DNA of 64,000 nucleotides. It comes from Nageia nagi. Taxonomy: Eukaryota > Pinophyta. The DNA lies in the NCBI GenBank assembly GCA_050084985.1, contig JBITNC010000002.1, positions 11,408,001-11,472,000 of the forward strand. The letters run 5' to 3'. Every line of letters begins with the position of its first letter. Within the stretch, counting starts at the first letter, position 1. Both the position numbers and the translations under genes were made by a program. A model generated the notes under the pieces. That model ran no database searches, was not told where the DNA came from, and saw only the letters and a program-made list of their open reading frames with translations. Below are positions 46,841-59,955 of the stretch, one piece after another.

Positions 46841-48162
46841 TTGAAAAATAAGGTTTTGTATTTGTTTAATAACTTTTTATTTTTTTTGGAATTATGAAAA
46901 ATAAAATATATATTCATAATCAACATAAATTCTCCACAAGTTAAAAAAATCAAAAATGATAAGTTTAGGTCAAGTTATGTTTGAGGGACACGAGCATTTT
47001 TGAAAATGATAATTAGGTGCAATAAAATATTAATAAAAAAAATATAAAAAATATCCTTTGCAATATTTAATATCTTAAGTATCTTTACCCAAAAGGATTT
47101 AACAAAATATTGTACTTTAGGATCAATTATGTTGGAGGGACATAATGGGGTTGTGGTCCTGAAACTGTATTTTTTAAACAGTGGGTTTTAAACATGCCTA
47201 TAAAAATTTGATTTCTATTATTTGGGTATTGGTATAAATTACATATTTGTTAACTAGACTTTAAGTACTACATTTTAACCCAAATGACCTTTTTCAAAAT
47301 TTGGACTCTAGGTGGTTCAAATTTTGAGATCAATTGTGATAAAACATGAAAAATCATGGAAAATACTTCCACTTTTTGGCCAAAAGTGGGATTCATCTTG
47401 CACTAAACCCCTCTTGAGACCAAATGAACTTCTTCCTATCTCCTCCAAACTCAGATCTAGAGCTTTTTATCTCAAATGAACCTCAACTTCATGGAAAATA
47501 ATCAAAATTTTGACAATAAGTTACTCACTAAGCTAGATGATCCATTCAAAGCCTTACAAATTTCTAAATTTACTCAAATAGGTTAAACGAATTGCTCCAA
47601 GGATGAGACCTAGTATTTAGATCCCTAACATTTGCCTCCAAGATCCTCATTTTTGTAATTTTGATACCTTAGAGTCCAATACTACTTGCCATGAATCCCA
47701 TGTTTGAAGTTTGATGCTCAAAATCATAATATTGAAGCTTTGAAAATACATCAGACTGTCTTCAAAATTATATCCAATGTCTTGAACCTCAACGTCAACT
47801 CCTTAGCATCTATATTTGGCAATTCCAATGCCAAAAAATTCAAGCCAACCCTCTAGTGTCAAAATGAACTAGATCCATGTGCTAAAATACCTCAAATCTT
47901 CTTAACTCTCATTTTTACCATACCACTATTATTCTAGGATAATTCCATTATGATGCAATGTCACTTTCTCCTAAGATCTTCCAATAGGATGATAAGATCT
48001 TACTCAACAACTTCTCTCCAATAGGATGGAGAGATATTCAAAAGTCCATCAAAATCCTCCTTAGCCTTTCTTACCTTGCAAGATGCAAGATCAAGGATTT
48101 TAGATCAGCTCAAAAAATTTCTTTATGTGAAACCCTTGATTCCAACAAGATCACAAAATCAT
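46841..48162. other. Non-coding remainder of F interior, no gene seen
   Basis: AT-rich, stops in all frames. It presumably is leader or decayed internal DNA between the chromodomain remnant and the primer site at 48163. I recognise no gag or RT. Confidence 0.4.
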
Positions 48163-48175
48163 GGCTCTAATACCA
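48163..48175 (-). promoter_or_regulatory. Primer-binding site (TGGTATTAGAGCC type), minus strand
   Basis: Minus strand TGGTATTAGAGCC, the same one-base variant of the Met-tRNA site that element E uses at 50582. It lies next to an LTR end at 48179. Confidence 0.7.
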
Positions 48176-48178
48176 CTA

Positions 48179-49105
48179 TGATGAGCCCAAGTTATTAGCT
48201 CATGCTCAAATGTACCCTAAGAGAGGTATATTTTCTTTAATGGTCTTGTTTTGACCAATTTAGCATAAAATAGCACAAGAATACCAACATCTAGCTAAAA
48301 TTGATAGAAATTAAGTAATAAACTACAATTATGCTTAAGTACGCAACATAGGGCTATTTTAGGAAGCTAAATCATAAAATAACAATGTAAAACCCTTACC
48401 AGATCCAATGACCAAACACAATGAATAAATGTACAAGAATGATAATAAATAATATAATTGCATTTTAAATATGAAGTGAGAGAACATCAATTACAATATC
48501 TTGATTGTAGATCTTTAAGAGTGTTGTGTCAATGGTATTTTTGTACCTACGAAGCTTACACTAAGATTGCATCCGATAAGGTTATTGTAGATGGCTCTAG
48601 GGCCTCACTAATTATAGCAACAACAAGGCCAAGCATAGGGCTTCCTTACCTCTCTAACAATGAAACAATCAAAGTTCCTCTCTTGAATTCATAAAGTAAG
48701 AAAGAGGGTAGCCTTCAATCACCTCAAGACCTCAAATGTAGACTAGCATCCACAAGTGGAAAAGATATAGTTCTCACACTCAATCCAATATAAGGTGGTT
48801 TTAATCATCAATTTAGCATATCCCACATGTTCTAGGAGTCCTCCTTTTATAGGCAAGGTGGTTCATCTTCTAATCTTTAGTTGAGTTAATCCAATGACTT
48901 ATAAGAGTAATCTATGTGCTCATAATACCAACATCCAAGATAGGATGCCTTGGGATGAGAGTAATCACATCCAAGGGCCAATAATGGCAATATTGGTCAA
49001 GGGAAAACTTCCATGCACCTTGATGTCAATGCCACTTTCTAGAAACCTCCAAGGATGAGACATGGGGCCTTAGGATACCCAAAAGCTGAACATGGGGTCT
49101 TGATA
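48179..49105 (-). mobile_element. LTR fragment (R-U5 side), minus strand, split by element E
   Basis: Starts at tgatgagccc beside the primer site and carries a minus-strand TATA box (cctataaaaggagg, about 48845-48858). It is interrupted by element E and seems to go on at 54995, where 55193-55245 is the reverse complement of a piece of the E LTR (atattgcatttacaat). I could not pair its end with the F 3' LTR, so assignment to F is tentative. Confidence 0.55.
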
Positions 49106-50580
49106 TATAACATCCCCTTTTGACCAAAAGTAAAGAAATTTGCAATCCTTGGTATCTCTTTTGTAAATAATTTATTTTTGCATTAGTAATAACTTGGGAT
49201 AGAATAATAATGGTTCTATGGATCCACATTATGAACCCCAAAGTGGGATGTTTTCCTCCCAAGCTTAAGATGAATTATTTATTGTTAATTTTATGTACTT
49301 GGATATGGAGTTCACCATAGGTTTTGGATGGTTGATTAGACTTATTCATTGGATAGAGCATCTCGTGGGAAGCATTTTGATAGATTACTCGACATGGTTT
49401 CATTAAGAAACAAAAGAGTTATGGCCTCTTGAAGTTCTCTAGTTGGACTAGTCTTTCATATCGCACCTGCACACAGAAATCCAGAAACATCTCCATATTA
49501 TAGTTTGACATCCCTCTCCTTGGGATATGAGTTAGTTATGGAGTGCATTTAGGTGTGATCTTGGTAATTATGAGTAGATTTAGTGTGTTTTTATCATAAT
49601 AATAATGGGGGCCACTTTTATGAGTTGTAATACATGATTCCAAGGCCAATTAATAATTGTAAATGCAATATTAACCTCAAATAATGAGGCGATACATATA
49701 TAACCATTGGATCTTGTAATATGGACCACTAAATACAATTATTGGCACCCTTAGGCAATGTTATTAGAGAGACATGACATGATTCCTAAGGGGGATCTAG
49801 ACCTAGGATGTGTTATATAAAGCATTGGAGCATCATTGCAAAGATATGTTGAATTTGATATTGAAACTATTTCTTCTCTTTGGAGCTTCTAAGACTTGGC
49901 AATGTTAAGTACCCTTGGCTATATAGTTCAAGGAGAGATTAGGAGGTTTTGAACACCTTTTATTTTATAGGTAAGATGATTTTTCATGATGTGAGGTTGC
50001 CCTTCCTTGAGGCATCCATAATGGTTAGCATCTTTGAATCCATTCGATGGTATTCTAGAATTACACTTGTTCTCTTCATCGAGAGTTAGCCTATGAGGAA
50101 GCACTTTAGTGAGGCATCCACAGATTTGGTAGAGTGTGATTGTTCTATAGCATATCCCTTCAATGATCATATTTTGCATATTATGTGCTCCAATTGGCTC
50201 CTTAGAGGCCAACATTGAGTCCTTTAGGCCTGGTATTGTATTGTACTTATCATTTCTTCATTACTCAAACATGGGTGCATTGGATCTCTCCATTATTATC
50301 TTATTTTTATGTGTGTTTGATGTTATCTTATCTCATTTAGTTTGGCATCATGTTTCTTGGCTCATTTATGGTGTATTTTACATGATATCAAGATGCTCTA
50401 ATGTGAAATTGGCTTATTATGGTGTATTTTGTCTAAGGGAGTGAGACATTGATGCTTATGGCCTATTTTCTTACATGTTTAATGCTTGGATCAATTCATA
50501 GCACCCATATAAGCATAATTTAATATTCATTAGTTATTATTTGGCTAATCCTTATGTTGGAGAATTTTTGGGATTTTACA
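49106..50580 (+). repeat. 5' LTR of element E
   Basis: Starts TATAACATCCCC (normally TGTAACATCCCC; one G-to-A change) and ends GGGATTTTACA. TATA box tatataa at 49815-49821. The plus and minus open frames inside it are not genes. Confidence 0.8.
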
Positions 50581-50581
50581 A

Positions 50582-50593
50582 TGGTATTAGAGC
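50582..50593 (+). promoter_or_regulatory. Primer-binding site of element E
   Basis: Reads tggtattagagc, one base after the LTR; Met-tRNA type with one change. Confidence 0.8.
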
Positions 50594-50926
50594 TTAGATC
50601 TCGCCAGCCTATGGTTAGATCTAACATTTTTTAGAGAATTGGAGTTAGGGTTTCCATAAAAAAATTCAAATCTTCAATTTCCATCTTCCAAGTATTAGAT
50701 AGTTTTGGAAGAAATCTAGCCAAAAAAATTTTGAATTAATGAATCAAAAGGTTTTGCACTTAAAAAGCCATTTTTGGGATCAAAAAGGTATTTTAAAAAA
50801 AATATAAGGGTTTGGAGAGTGAATTTTTAGGATTGAAGGCCATTTCTAGGTACGAAAAGCCTTAATCTATTATCTTAACTAGTTAGAAAAAATTTATATG
50901 AAGATTTTAGATTTTTGAGTTAGGAT

Positions 50927-51870
50927 TTGACCATGGCATTGTGGGGAAAAAATAGGGGTTTGGTCAGCTCATACATCTCTTTAGATCATTGGCCACACAA
51001 CTACAACAATGAAATAAGAAGATGGATGTATTATTATTCCAAGGAGACTCCCCAAGAAGAGACATTGGGGGTTACACTAGCCCTAAATCACTCTAATCTA
51101 GTTGTACGAGAGAGTATGGAGAAAATGACATCAAATCTAAAGAAGATTTTATATCTCAAGACACTCTTCATGCAAAAAAAAGAATTCAATATTCTCCACC
51201 ATCGTATTCATCCCCACCATGGCCGCAAAAATACCAAGGAACAATTTCAAAGGAATTAATAAGATTGCTAGATTCAATGGTGAGGATAGACAAGAGGGAG
51301 CAATATATAGATCTACCCCACACCCAAGCTATCAATGTTGGTAAAGGAAGAATTTTGGATCAACCATGTTGACATCCCAAAAAAGCAATTCTCATTTTTA
51401 TAATAACAGTTCAAGAGTTTTACATAATGTTGTTGGGAATCATTATGTTGATGAAGATAGTAAGGAAAGAGATGGAAAAGCCATTATTATTTCAAATTTG
51501 GTCAATAATTTAAAAAATTAAGAAACATAAATTTTGATTAGACATATATTTGATAAGGAGCTTTGCTCTCTTAGACACCCTGAGAAAGATGGTCTTGAGC
51601 CTAGCATGGAGGAAAATAAATATTGCAGAGAAGAGAATGTTATTTCATATCTTAGAAGGGAATCAAAAATCACATCACAACATGATATATCTCTAGTTGT
51701 GCACTTACTTGCATATGTTAAGAAGGTAGTTAATGGAAAGATCATAGTAAAAAGGCACAATGTAGATGAGAACATAGAAGCTTCCAAAATAGTTTGTAAG
51801 AATATACATAGTAAATGTTATGTAGGATATGGGTGTGTTAGCACTAAGGCTTAATGAAGGGGTGGAAGCC
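50927..51870 (+). pseudogene. Unidentified coding-like stretch in element E (upstream)
   Basis: Open frames 50927-51259 and 51534-51854 lie where gag should start. The first has YISLDHWPHNYNNEIRRWMYYY and a Lys-rich tail; the second has HDISLVVHLLAYVKKVVNGKI. I recognise no capsid core and no zinc knuckle. It may be a decayed gag or captured host sequence. Confidence 0.35.
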
Positions 51871-52845
51871 ATCAAAGGCTCCTCTCTTTGAGTTTCAACT
51901 TTCAAAGGAATATCTACAATAATGAGCATAAAACTTTTTTTGTTGAGTGATCCTATGAGGTTTTGGATTATCATTGTTGTAAGGATTACAAAGATAAAAT
52001 TTGGTGCTCCATGTTCCAATTCCATTGAATCTTTGATGAGTATAGAAAGCACCATTTCTTATTAGAACCACATTTCTTCATATTTTAGATCCATTGACCA
52101 TGTTTGGGGAGTTATATCACGTGTTGCAAATTTTGTGTTAATGTTTCTAGGAACAATTATGGCTGCATTAGAAATGAAGTTTGGGATATAGTTTAAGGTG
52201 AATGTTATGGCTACTATTTGGATTGCATTAGGGACATTATTGGGGTTGTTAATGCACTCTTGAAAGGTGATATAGTGGTTGATGAATATCTATAAATAGA
52301 AACTTCATGGGTTGTATTTTTCACAAGACTTGGGACTGCATTTGATGACTTATTAGCAGCTGTATGTGGAGATATAATAGGGGTTGCAAAATTAAGGGCT
52401 GATTTCCATGATTATAGCCATAAATTTTCTTAAATGTAGTATGTTTATTATTCCATATTCTCAATTTAATTTTCTATAAATTAATGCTTTGTATATCTTT
52501 TGATGGAGTGAAAAAGTCACTATCATTTATATGAGAAAGAATGTATTGGTTGATGGACAAAGGGTTGCCAATAGGGATGGCATTTCATATCTATGATTAA
52601 TAGAGGCATATTATGCATGGGAGAAGGAATGTTATGTTCCAAACTTCCATATAGAGACTAATTATATGGAAAAGAGAGGACCTAACACTTTTTTCACTCT
52701 ATTTCCTTTTGATAACCTTGTTTGTGCAGGTAGAACCACTTCATAAAAGAAGAAGATAGCTCTTTATTTAACATATCATTAAGGTAGTTACTCAAGACTT
52801 TTTATAGTACCTTTTATGATTAATTTAGAGCAAGAATGATGTGTA

Positions 52846-53340
52846 TTGAGGGTTGCATTTGATATCAAAAGATTAATGGTTATTTGGAGATTCCTTTCAT
52901 CACTAGCCAAGGACATTTTAGACCCTAACATTGGAGTAGAAGAGCTTATTCTTAGTAAAGATTTCATATCTACTGCTCACACTATTGACTTTAGCCTCAA
53001 CATCCTTGTTTGGAACCCCATACTTACTAAATTTTGTGATGGACTTATCATTTTTAGTTTTATATTTGATGGTGCTTTGAGGAACCATAAAGTTGTTGTC
53101 CTTTGGTGTTCAATATGGACTATAATGAAAGTAAAAAAGGTTGTTGTTATGGATCATTTTTCATACCTATTTGGTGACCTTGAGCACATGGGGCACGTTG
53201 CAGATCCTTGCATATTAATGGTTGTTTGCATTTTAGATGTTGACATGTATGTTGGGGTGTTGTCTTTGCCTCACTTTGAATATAATAGTTCAATTTTGAG
53301 GGCTATTATGCACAATATTAAGGCTAAGTTTGTTGGATGA
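52846..53340 (+). CDS. Unidentified 164-codon ORF in element E
   Basis: The longest open frame in element E, beginning MRVAFDIKRLMVIWRFLSSLAKDI. The frame is also open a short way upstream, so the start is arbitrary. It is hydrophobic in the middle (LIIFSFIFDGAL, VVVLWCSIWTI) and contains HMGHVADPCILMVVCILDVDMYVGVLSLPH-like text. It resembles no retroelement domain I know. It ends just before a short stretch (53340-53496) reminiscent of a degraded gypsy pol end and the PPT. It could be a host gene fragment captured by E. Function is unknown. Confidence 0.35.
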   Translation: MRVAFDIKRLMVIWRFLSSLAKDILDPNIGVEELILSKDFISTAHTIDFSLNILVWNPILTKFCDGLIIFSFIFDGALRNHKVVVLWCSIWTIMKVKKVVVMDHFSYLFGDLEHMGHVADPCILMVVCILDVDMYVGVLSLPHFEYNSSILRAIMHNIKAKFVG

Positions 53341-53475
53341 ATATTGTATATGGGTTCTTCATTACAACATGATGAATGCATGATTGATATGATCTCTTTG
53401 ATTGAGCATTATGGAATCTTTTATTTTATATGGGTTTGGGACCCTAGGATTGTATTGCAATTGCTTGAGGGTAAG

Positions 53476-53496
53476 TAGTTTTGAGAGGGGTGGCTT
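53476..53496 (+). promoter_or_regulatory. Polypurine tract of element E
   Basis: A purine-rich gagaggggtgg (53482-53492) lies a few bases before the 3' LTR start TGTAACATCCCC. Confidence 0.65.
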
Positions 53497-54989
53497 TGTA
53501 ACATCCCCTTTTGATCAAAATTAAAGAAATTTGGGATCCTTGGTATCCCTTTTGTAAATAATTTATTTTTGCATTAGTAGTAACTTGGGATAGAATAATA
53601 ATGGTCCTATGGATCCATATTGTGAGCCCTATAGTGGGACATTTTCCTCCCAATATTATAATGAATTATTTATTTTTAATTTTATGTACTTGGAGATGGA
53701 GTTCGCCATAGGTTTTGTATGGTTGATTAGACTTATTCATTGGATAGAGCATCTCATGGGAAGTGTTTTGGCATGTTACATTATATGGTTTCATTAGGAA
53801 ATGAAAGAGTTATAGCCTCTTGAAAACTAGTTTTCCAGTTGGATCAATCTTCCATATCACTCTCACACATATAAATCCAAAAACATGTCCATATTGATCC
53901 CTTAGAGTGTGACTCCCCTCTCCTTGTGATATGGGTTAGTTATGGATTGAATTTGAGTGTGAAATTGGTAATTAAGAGTATATTTAGTGTGTTTTAATGA
54001 ATGTAATAATGGGGACCACTTGTATGAGATGTAATGCATGATTCTAATGCCAAATAATAATTGTAAATGCAATATTAGCCTCCAATAATAAGGCATTACA
54101 TATCTAGCCATTGGATCTTATAATGTGGACCACTAAATACAATTATTGGCATCCTTAGGCAACATTGGATTAAAGAGGCATGATCATGATTCCTAGATGG
54201 GATCTAGACCCAGGATGTGTTATATAAGGTATTGGAGCATCATTGCAAAGATATGTTGAATTTGGTTTTGGAACCCTTTCTTCTCCTTGGAGCTTCTAAA
54301 GACTTGGCGATGTCAAGAACCTTTGGGTGTGTAGTTCAGGGAGAGAATAAGAGACTTGGAACACCTTCTATTATGCATTTGAGGTGATTGTTCATGCTAT
54401 GAGGTTACCCTTCCTTGAGGCATCCATAGTGGTCAACATATTTGAATCCATCTAGTGGTATTCTAAAATTACATTTATTCTCTTTGTCATGAGCTATCTT
54501 GTGAGGAAGCCCTTTACTGAAGAATCCATAGATCTAGTAGAGTGTGATTGTTTTGCAACATATCCCTTCAATGATCATATTTTGCACATTATGTACCCTA
54601 GTTGGCTCCTTGGAGGCCAACATTGAGTCCTTTGATCCTGATATTGTATTATACTCATCATTTCATCATTATTTAAGCATGGGCACATTGGATCTCTCCA
54701 TTATTATCTCATATTGATGTGTGTTTGATGTTATCTTCTCTCCTTGAGTTTGATTTCATGTTCCTTGGCTCATTTATGGTGTATTTTGCATGATATTTGG
54801 ATGTCCTAGTGTGACGTTGGCTTATTATGGTATTTTCTGGCTAAGGGAGTGAGATGTTGAGGCTTATGGCATATTTTCTTACATGTTTGATGCTTTAGAT
54901 CAGTTTGTAGCATCTATATAAGTATAATTTTATATTCATTAGTTATTATTTAGCTAATCCCTACATTGGAGAATTTTTGGGATTTTACG
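53497..54989 (+). repeat. 3' LTR of element E
   Basis: 1493 bp, starts TGTAACATCCCC, ends GGGATTTTACG (A to G at the last base). Matches the 5' LTR throughout, with scattered point changes and small indels. TATA box near 54231. Confidence 0.8.
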
Positions 54990-56519
54990 TGATGTCCTCA
55001 TAAGCCCAACATCTAAGTGTGGAAGTCGTTTAATATCTTAGGATGCCAAATGTACCATGTATAAACATGAGAGTTTTCATAGTGACTCATGATCGATGTA
55101 ATCACCTAGATAGATGTTCTACCTTAAAGAGAGAAGGAATAATGATAAGAGGACCATTTAATGCCAATATTACAATCATCAAGGCTTAATATGAAATGCC
55201 TCATTATTGGAGACTAATATTGCATTTACAATCATAATGGTCTTGGTATCATCAATATAATATTATTTACATAATTGGATACTCAACTATTCATAATATA
55301 CTAAATAAGGGTCCAATGTTCCATAATTGGAGTATGAGACTACTCTTTAAGTGGAACTTACAAGTAATTGGCCAAATAACTACTAAAATAAGCAAAAGTA
55401 ATCCTAATCTAATGTTCCCATTTATCAATGGTGAAATGGGGAAAACACCATAAAAATGGGTACATCACACAAACTCACAACAAAGCACTACACAACATGA
55501 TATTTATAGTGAAAACCCAATGTGGTAAAAATCACTCTACTAAAGGACTGGTTGAACTCCCATCAAAATCTAGTTGCAAAATAAATTTATCTTATAATGT
55601 TTTCATAGCACCCATTTTAGGGAGTAGCATCAACTAACCCAAACTTCTACAACATCAATTGTAGGAAAAATCAACCCTTGTCAACAAGAACTCACTTGAC
55701 AAACTCACTAAGTTGTAGTAGAAATTTTCTATATTCCAAAGACCATGTGTGAATGAGATGCAAACGAGCTACTTTGGAGAGATTTTTTGAGTATAATTGG
55801 ATTGTAAATAGTAGTATTTATATTTTAGAATTATATTTTGGCTACCTCTAGGTACAACTGGGTAGTAGTTGGCTATTATGTGATCTATAAATTATATGTT
55901 GAAGTTTTTGTGATAGTTTTTGAGATTCTATTAAAAACACTTGTCATTTTTTTGATAATATAATTTACCTATTATAAAAAAAATTAACTTAACAAAGATA
56001 ATACAACATTTGCAAACAACCCAAGTGGATGCAAATTTCTTAATAATAATTAAATGGGGGAAGCTAATTAGCTAACACAAAGCAATAAACCATTAGCAAT
56101 ATGTAAAAACTACATATCCTAAAATGGATACCAACAATAGAATGCACAACAAAAGTAATGCTTAAAATAATAATAGGGTCATTTGAAGGTTGCGAGAAAA
56201 TGACATCTTATTTTGGCAGGTGTGTGATCATCATTTGATGCCACATACTGTAGGGTAAAATGAACATTTTTCCAATGCTTAATTAACTTATTTATGTAGT
56301 CCACCTTCATAATCATCATACTTTTTGCACTAGTATTTATAAAAGAAACTATATAATGATAATAATTGTATAAGGTATGAAATAATTATGAATTCCACCA
56401 CCTATATATAACAAATGGTTTTAACTTTTATAAATCTTAAAAAATATGCCAACCATCAATGAGCCAAGGTTGAAAAAACTCCTAAACCTCCAAATACTCT
56501 TAATAAGAAAAGAACCTAT
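54990..56519. other. Continuation of the interrupted LTR, then unassigned AT-rich DNA
   Basis: The first 250 bases include a reverse-complement match to a piece of the E LTR (55193-55245). 55440-55560 has gtgaaaacccaatgtggtaa, a string typical of the R/U5 part of plant LTRs. No gene is seen. Boundaries are not resolved. Confidence 0.4.
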
Positions 56520-56970
56520 AATTTTTATAGATTCCAAAGTAACTACTATAGTTTGAAAATCATTTCCTCTTCATGTCTATTTTCTATGATAGAGTCCAAA
56601 TAAAAATTAATGATACAAAATGATTTGGCATGCCTCCTCTCCTTCCAAAGGGTTGATTATCCATTTAACATATAATACTAGACTTTGTTTATAAATGTTA
56701 ATCAAACCCATGCCTTCAAATTTAGTCAGTAAACAACAAGTGTCTAAAGCAATTATGTGAAAGTAAGACTTAGAGGGATGTAACATGAGTTCCAAATTTT
56801 TGTAATATATAATAAAAGAGACCTAACAAGAGTAGTAAAGGACATGTAATGGTACATGAATTTTAGAACAAATATGAATTTTACCAACTAAAGACAATGG
56901 CTTGTTGAGTCATTAGTTTAGCTTAGAGGTAATTCTATCAATAACATATTGCTAAATAATAAAAGAAGAG
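56520..56970 (-). pseudogene. LINE (plant L1-like) RT C-terminal fragment
   Basis: Minus strand reads ITSKLN, LNKPLSLVGKIHI and later FEGMGLINIYKQSLVLYVKWIINPLEGEEACQIILYH (56607-56795), the region after the RT catalytic core of plant L1 elements. The WII-x-P-x-EGxEACxII phrase matches the larger LINE next door. Only about 150 codons remain, with stops. Confidence 0.65.
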
Positions 56971-57335
56971 GCTCCAAACAAAAAATTAATACTAAAAATT
57001 TAAATATTTTATATAGTTGTATTGATTTCTATTGATATTATTGCAATATTTAATGTTGAAAGCCATTCCTATAGCTGCAACAAGGGATGGAGTGAAAAGC
57101 CAAAATATCGCATGTGAAGTCATCTGTTAAATGTTAACTTCAATATTTTTATAAAATGAATCAATCTTATTATTTATTTAAAAAAATAGTCAACTTGAAA
57201 TATAAATATAAACAAATGTATGTATATTTAAAAATTAAAATAGAAATGATAGCTCTCGACATTTTTTGATATATGAAAGGGTATATAAAAGCTAGTTTAT
57301 TACATTCAAACTTGGTTAGGTAAAAGCATTGAATC

Positions 57336-59955
57336 TTTTTTTGAATGAAAAAGACCTTTCTATTAATATAAAATCTCTTTCATACATAAAAAGGGGTTAA
57401 GCACACCTTGTGAGCAAGCACCATAGATAAACCAAAAAGAAACCCCTTCAAACTAACCCTAGGTTAGGAAAAAGGGTAATAAATAACAACATAAGAAGAT
57501 CATCGATAAATCAACCTTAAAAAATTATCTGAGTAAAATAAGTAATGGTATCTAGAGAGAAACATGATTCATAATCATAAGCATGGTAAACAATAGCTTA
57601 ATTGAGTGTTTATTGTTGGTGAAAGTTATCCACAATGCCTAAATGCTCCCAACCATGGTAGTTAGGACTTGGTGCATACCAACTATCATTATCTAGAGCA
57701 TTAAAAGCTTCATTATGTTCTAGCTTAGGAACAACATTCTCTACTTCAGTAACATGCATATTAACACCACCCCTCTAGTTCATGGAAGATGTGCCCACAT
57801 CACCCTAATAAACTGGATTAAAAGGTGTAGGGTGGACATCCTAGCCACTTTGGGGGTGAGAATAAATTGGGTCTAATGGTTGACTCAACTTTGGATTTAA
57901 GGGGGGGTAGACTACGACCAGTGATGGCTCTATGAGGGTCCAATATAATTTCATCCACCAAAGAAGCATCTAGTTTGAGAAGAATGTCCACACAATTAGG
58001 AATGAGGACCAGGAACTTGTTCTGGGGAACCTAACTAATGGATTAGGGTGCATTCCCCCATTAATCAAGTAAGTTTCATAGATGTTGAACCTCCATGTTC
58101 ACTTTCTCAACTTGAATAATAATCTACAGCCAACATTCGTAGAAAATAACATATTTATTAGCTAGAGAAAAGAAAAAGGTAGCTTCATGATGTGCAAAAA
58201 TAATATCATTCATGATGTTCCAAATATGATATAAAATACTAAGCTAAAAAATATGCTAAATTTCCCTGAAGGATTCAAAAAACTTTATAGGGTATCCTAG
58301 TAACACATGAACCCAAAAATAAGGAGTAACCATAAAAAGTCAAAAGAAGGAAAGAATCCAACTCCAAGTGGCTAAGGCTTTAGAACAAGACCAAAAAACA
58401 TGAGTGAAACTATCAAGTTCCCCACAAAAAGCACAAACTGGGTTGGCCACCCCCAAATGTTGTAGCCTATGGCCAATAGGTAAGCATTCATGCAATAGAC
58501 TCTAGGAAAAAAAACTTTATTTAGGGTCAAGGTATCGATCCCAAATTATAGAAAATTTGAAACTCCATCTAGATTGGGTAGAAATAAGATTCAATCTATT
58601 ATTCATATGCTCAAACATAGGGACATTAGGCGATAACAAAAGATAGCCTAATTTGAGTTTAAATTTCTAAAGATGGATATTCTTGGGCTAGTGCCAATCA
58701 TCCCACCAGGGCTTCTAAAAATGTCATCCCAGTTTCCTCCAAATGAAAAATGAGATTTTATCAAGTACAACGTGAATGGTAGCTTTATCATATGCTCGCA
58801 AATTGAACTTGTTGCAAAACTACTCCCAAGGCAACCAGTGCTTGGTTTGAGAATAAAAAAACTATTGTAGAGAGTCAATTCCCTTCCTATGAAAGTGAAG
58901 GGATCTAACCCACTGAATATTTGACAAAGGTAAATCATTAAATTTGAGAATAGGAGACCACCAAAATTTCAATGAAGAAAGAGAGGACTCTAACAAATCT
59001 TGCTTCCCATTCCACTATAACCATGGTTTAAAGGCTTCCCAGGCCTTCCAGATACTTTTTACAAAAAAAGAACCAACAATCTTGATAAGGACTTGAGCAA
59101 TGAGAATTGTTTGATGGTCTAACCCTTTCTAAGATTTCCTTCCATATGGGAGGCTTGTAGACACACAATGTTGAATGATAATCTTACAAGCTTCATCACC
59201 CTCAAAATCTCTAATTATCCATTTAGTACACAAAGAAAAGCCTTGATTTTTATAATAAAAAAATCCCTATTCCTCCAGCAACATGAGGAAGGTAGTAGAT
59301 GTCCTATGCCACTTTATGGAAGCCTCTCTTTTGGCTATTAGAAGCCCAAATAAAATCTTTAAGAAGCTTGTCCAGTTTCTGATAGTACACCTTAAAAGGT
59401 ATCCAACAAGAGGAATAATACACATGAGTAGAAGCTAAGATCTTTGTGCAAATTTGGTACCTCCTCATAAGATAAAGCATTTTGGTAGTCTAATACTTGA
59501 GCTTCTTTTTAATCTTTTGAATAACAAAGTTCCAAAGCTGAGCAAGGGAATCCTAAAAGGCAAAAGGAATACAAATAAATTTAAACACCTCACCAAGTTG
59601 AATCCATTTCTAGGGAAAGAGGTTAAGCTAGTTAGGCATAGGTGTTGACACCTGTATGAAGTAAGAAGTTTTTTGCAATTGAATACTAGAACTAGAGGTA
59701 CATCAAAAAATATTCAAAAAATATAAAACTAATTGAACAAATTGCTCATCTTCGAGAAGAGTTAAAAAAATCATTAGCAAAATGACCATTAATGAGCTGC
59801 AAGTTGGAGTTACACAAAGTAATTCCTTGAATCACACCCTGATCAACTTTATGTTCCAAAAGATAACCAAAAGCATCAATGGCTAAAATAAATAAGGAAG
59901 GGGCTAAAGGGTAGCCTTGATGAACAAAGTGGGCAAGGGTAATGGGAGGGGACCA
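57336..59955 (-). mobile_element. LINE (plant L1-like), 5'-truncated and cut by element G
   Basis: On the minus strand it begins inside RT (FVHQGYPLAPSLFILAIDAFGYLL, the GxRQGCPLSPxLF motif), then HFANDFF near 59775 (catalytic FADD altered), KWIIRDFEGDEACKII, and a zinc-binding RT-associated domain (NPVCAFCGELDSFTHVFWSC, about 58390-58450). It ends in a short A tail (T run 57336-57342 on the plus strand). Frame breaks are many. The RT is interrupted at 59955 by the LTR of element G. Confidence 0.75.

Larger units (their letters stand above)
49106..54989 (+). mobile_element. Element E: non-autonomous LTR retrotransposon
   Basis: Direct LTRs at 49106-50580 (1475 bp) and 53497-54989 (1493 bp) enclose only 2916 bp. 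The PBS is at 50582 and a PPT ends at 53496. Flanks tgata and tgatg form a 4/5 TSD. No protease, RT, RNase H or integrase motif is present, so movement would need another element's proteins. It fits the LARD class (long LTRs, no pol). The interior has unrecognised coding-like stretches. Confidence 0.8.

Noticed and set aside
53497-54989. E as a tandem duplication of host DNA rather than an LTR element
   Set aside because: The repeats are flanked by a PBS, a PPT and near-identical 5-bp flanks, which fit LTR insertion.
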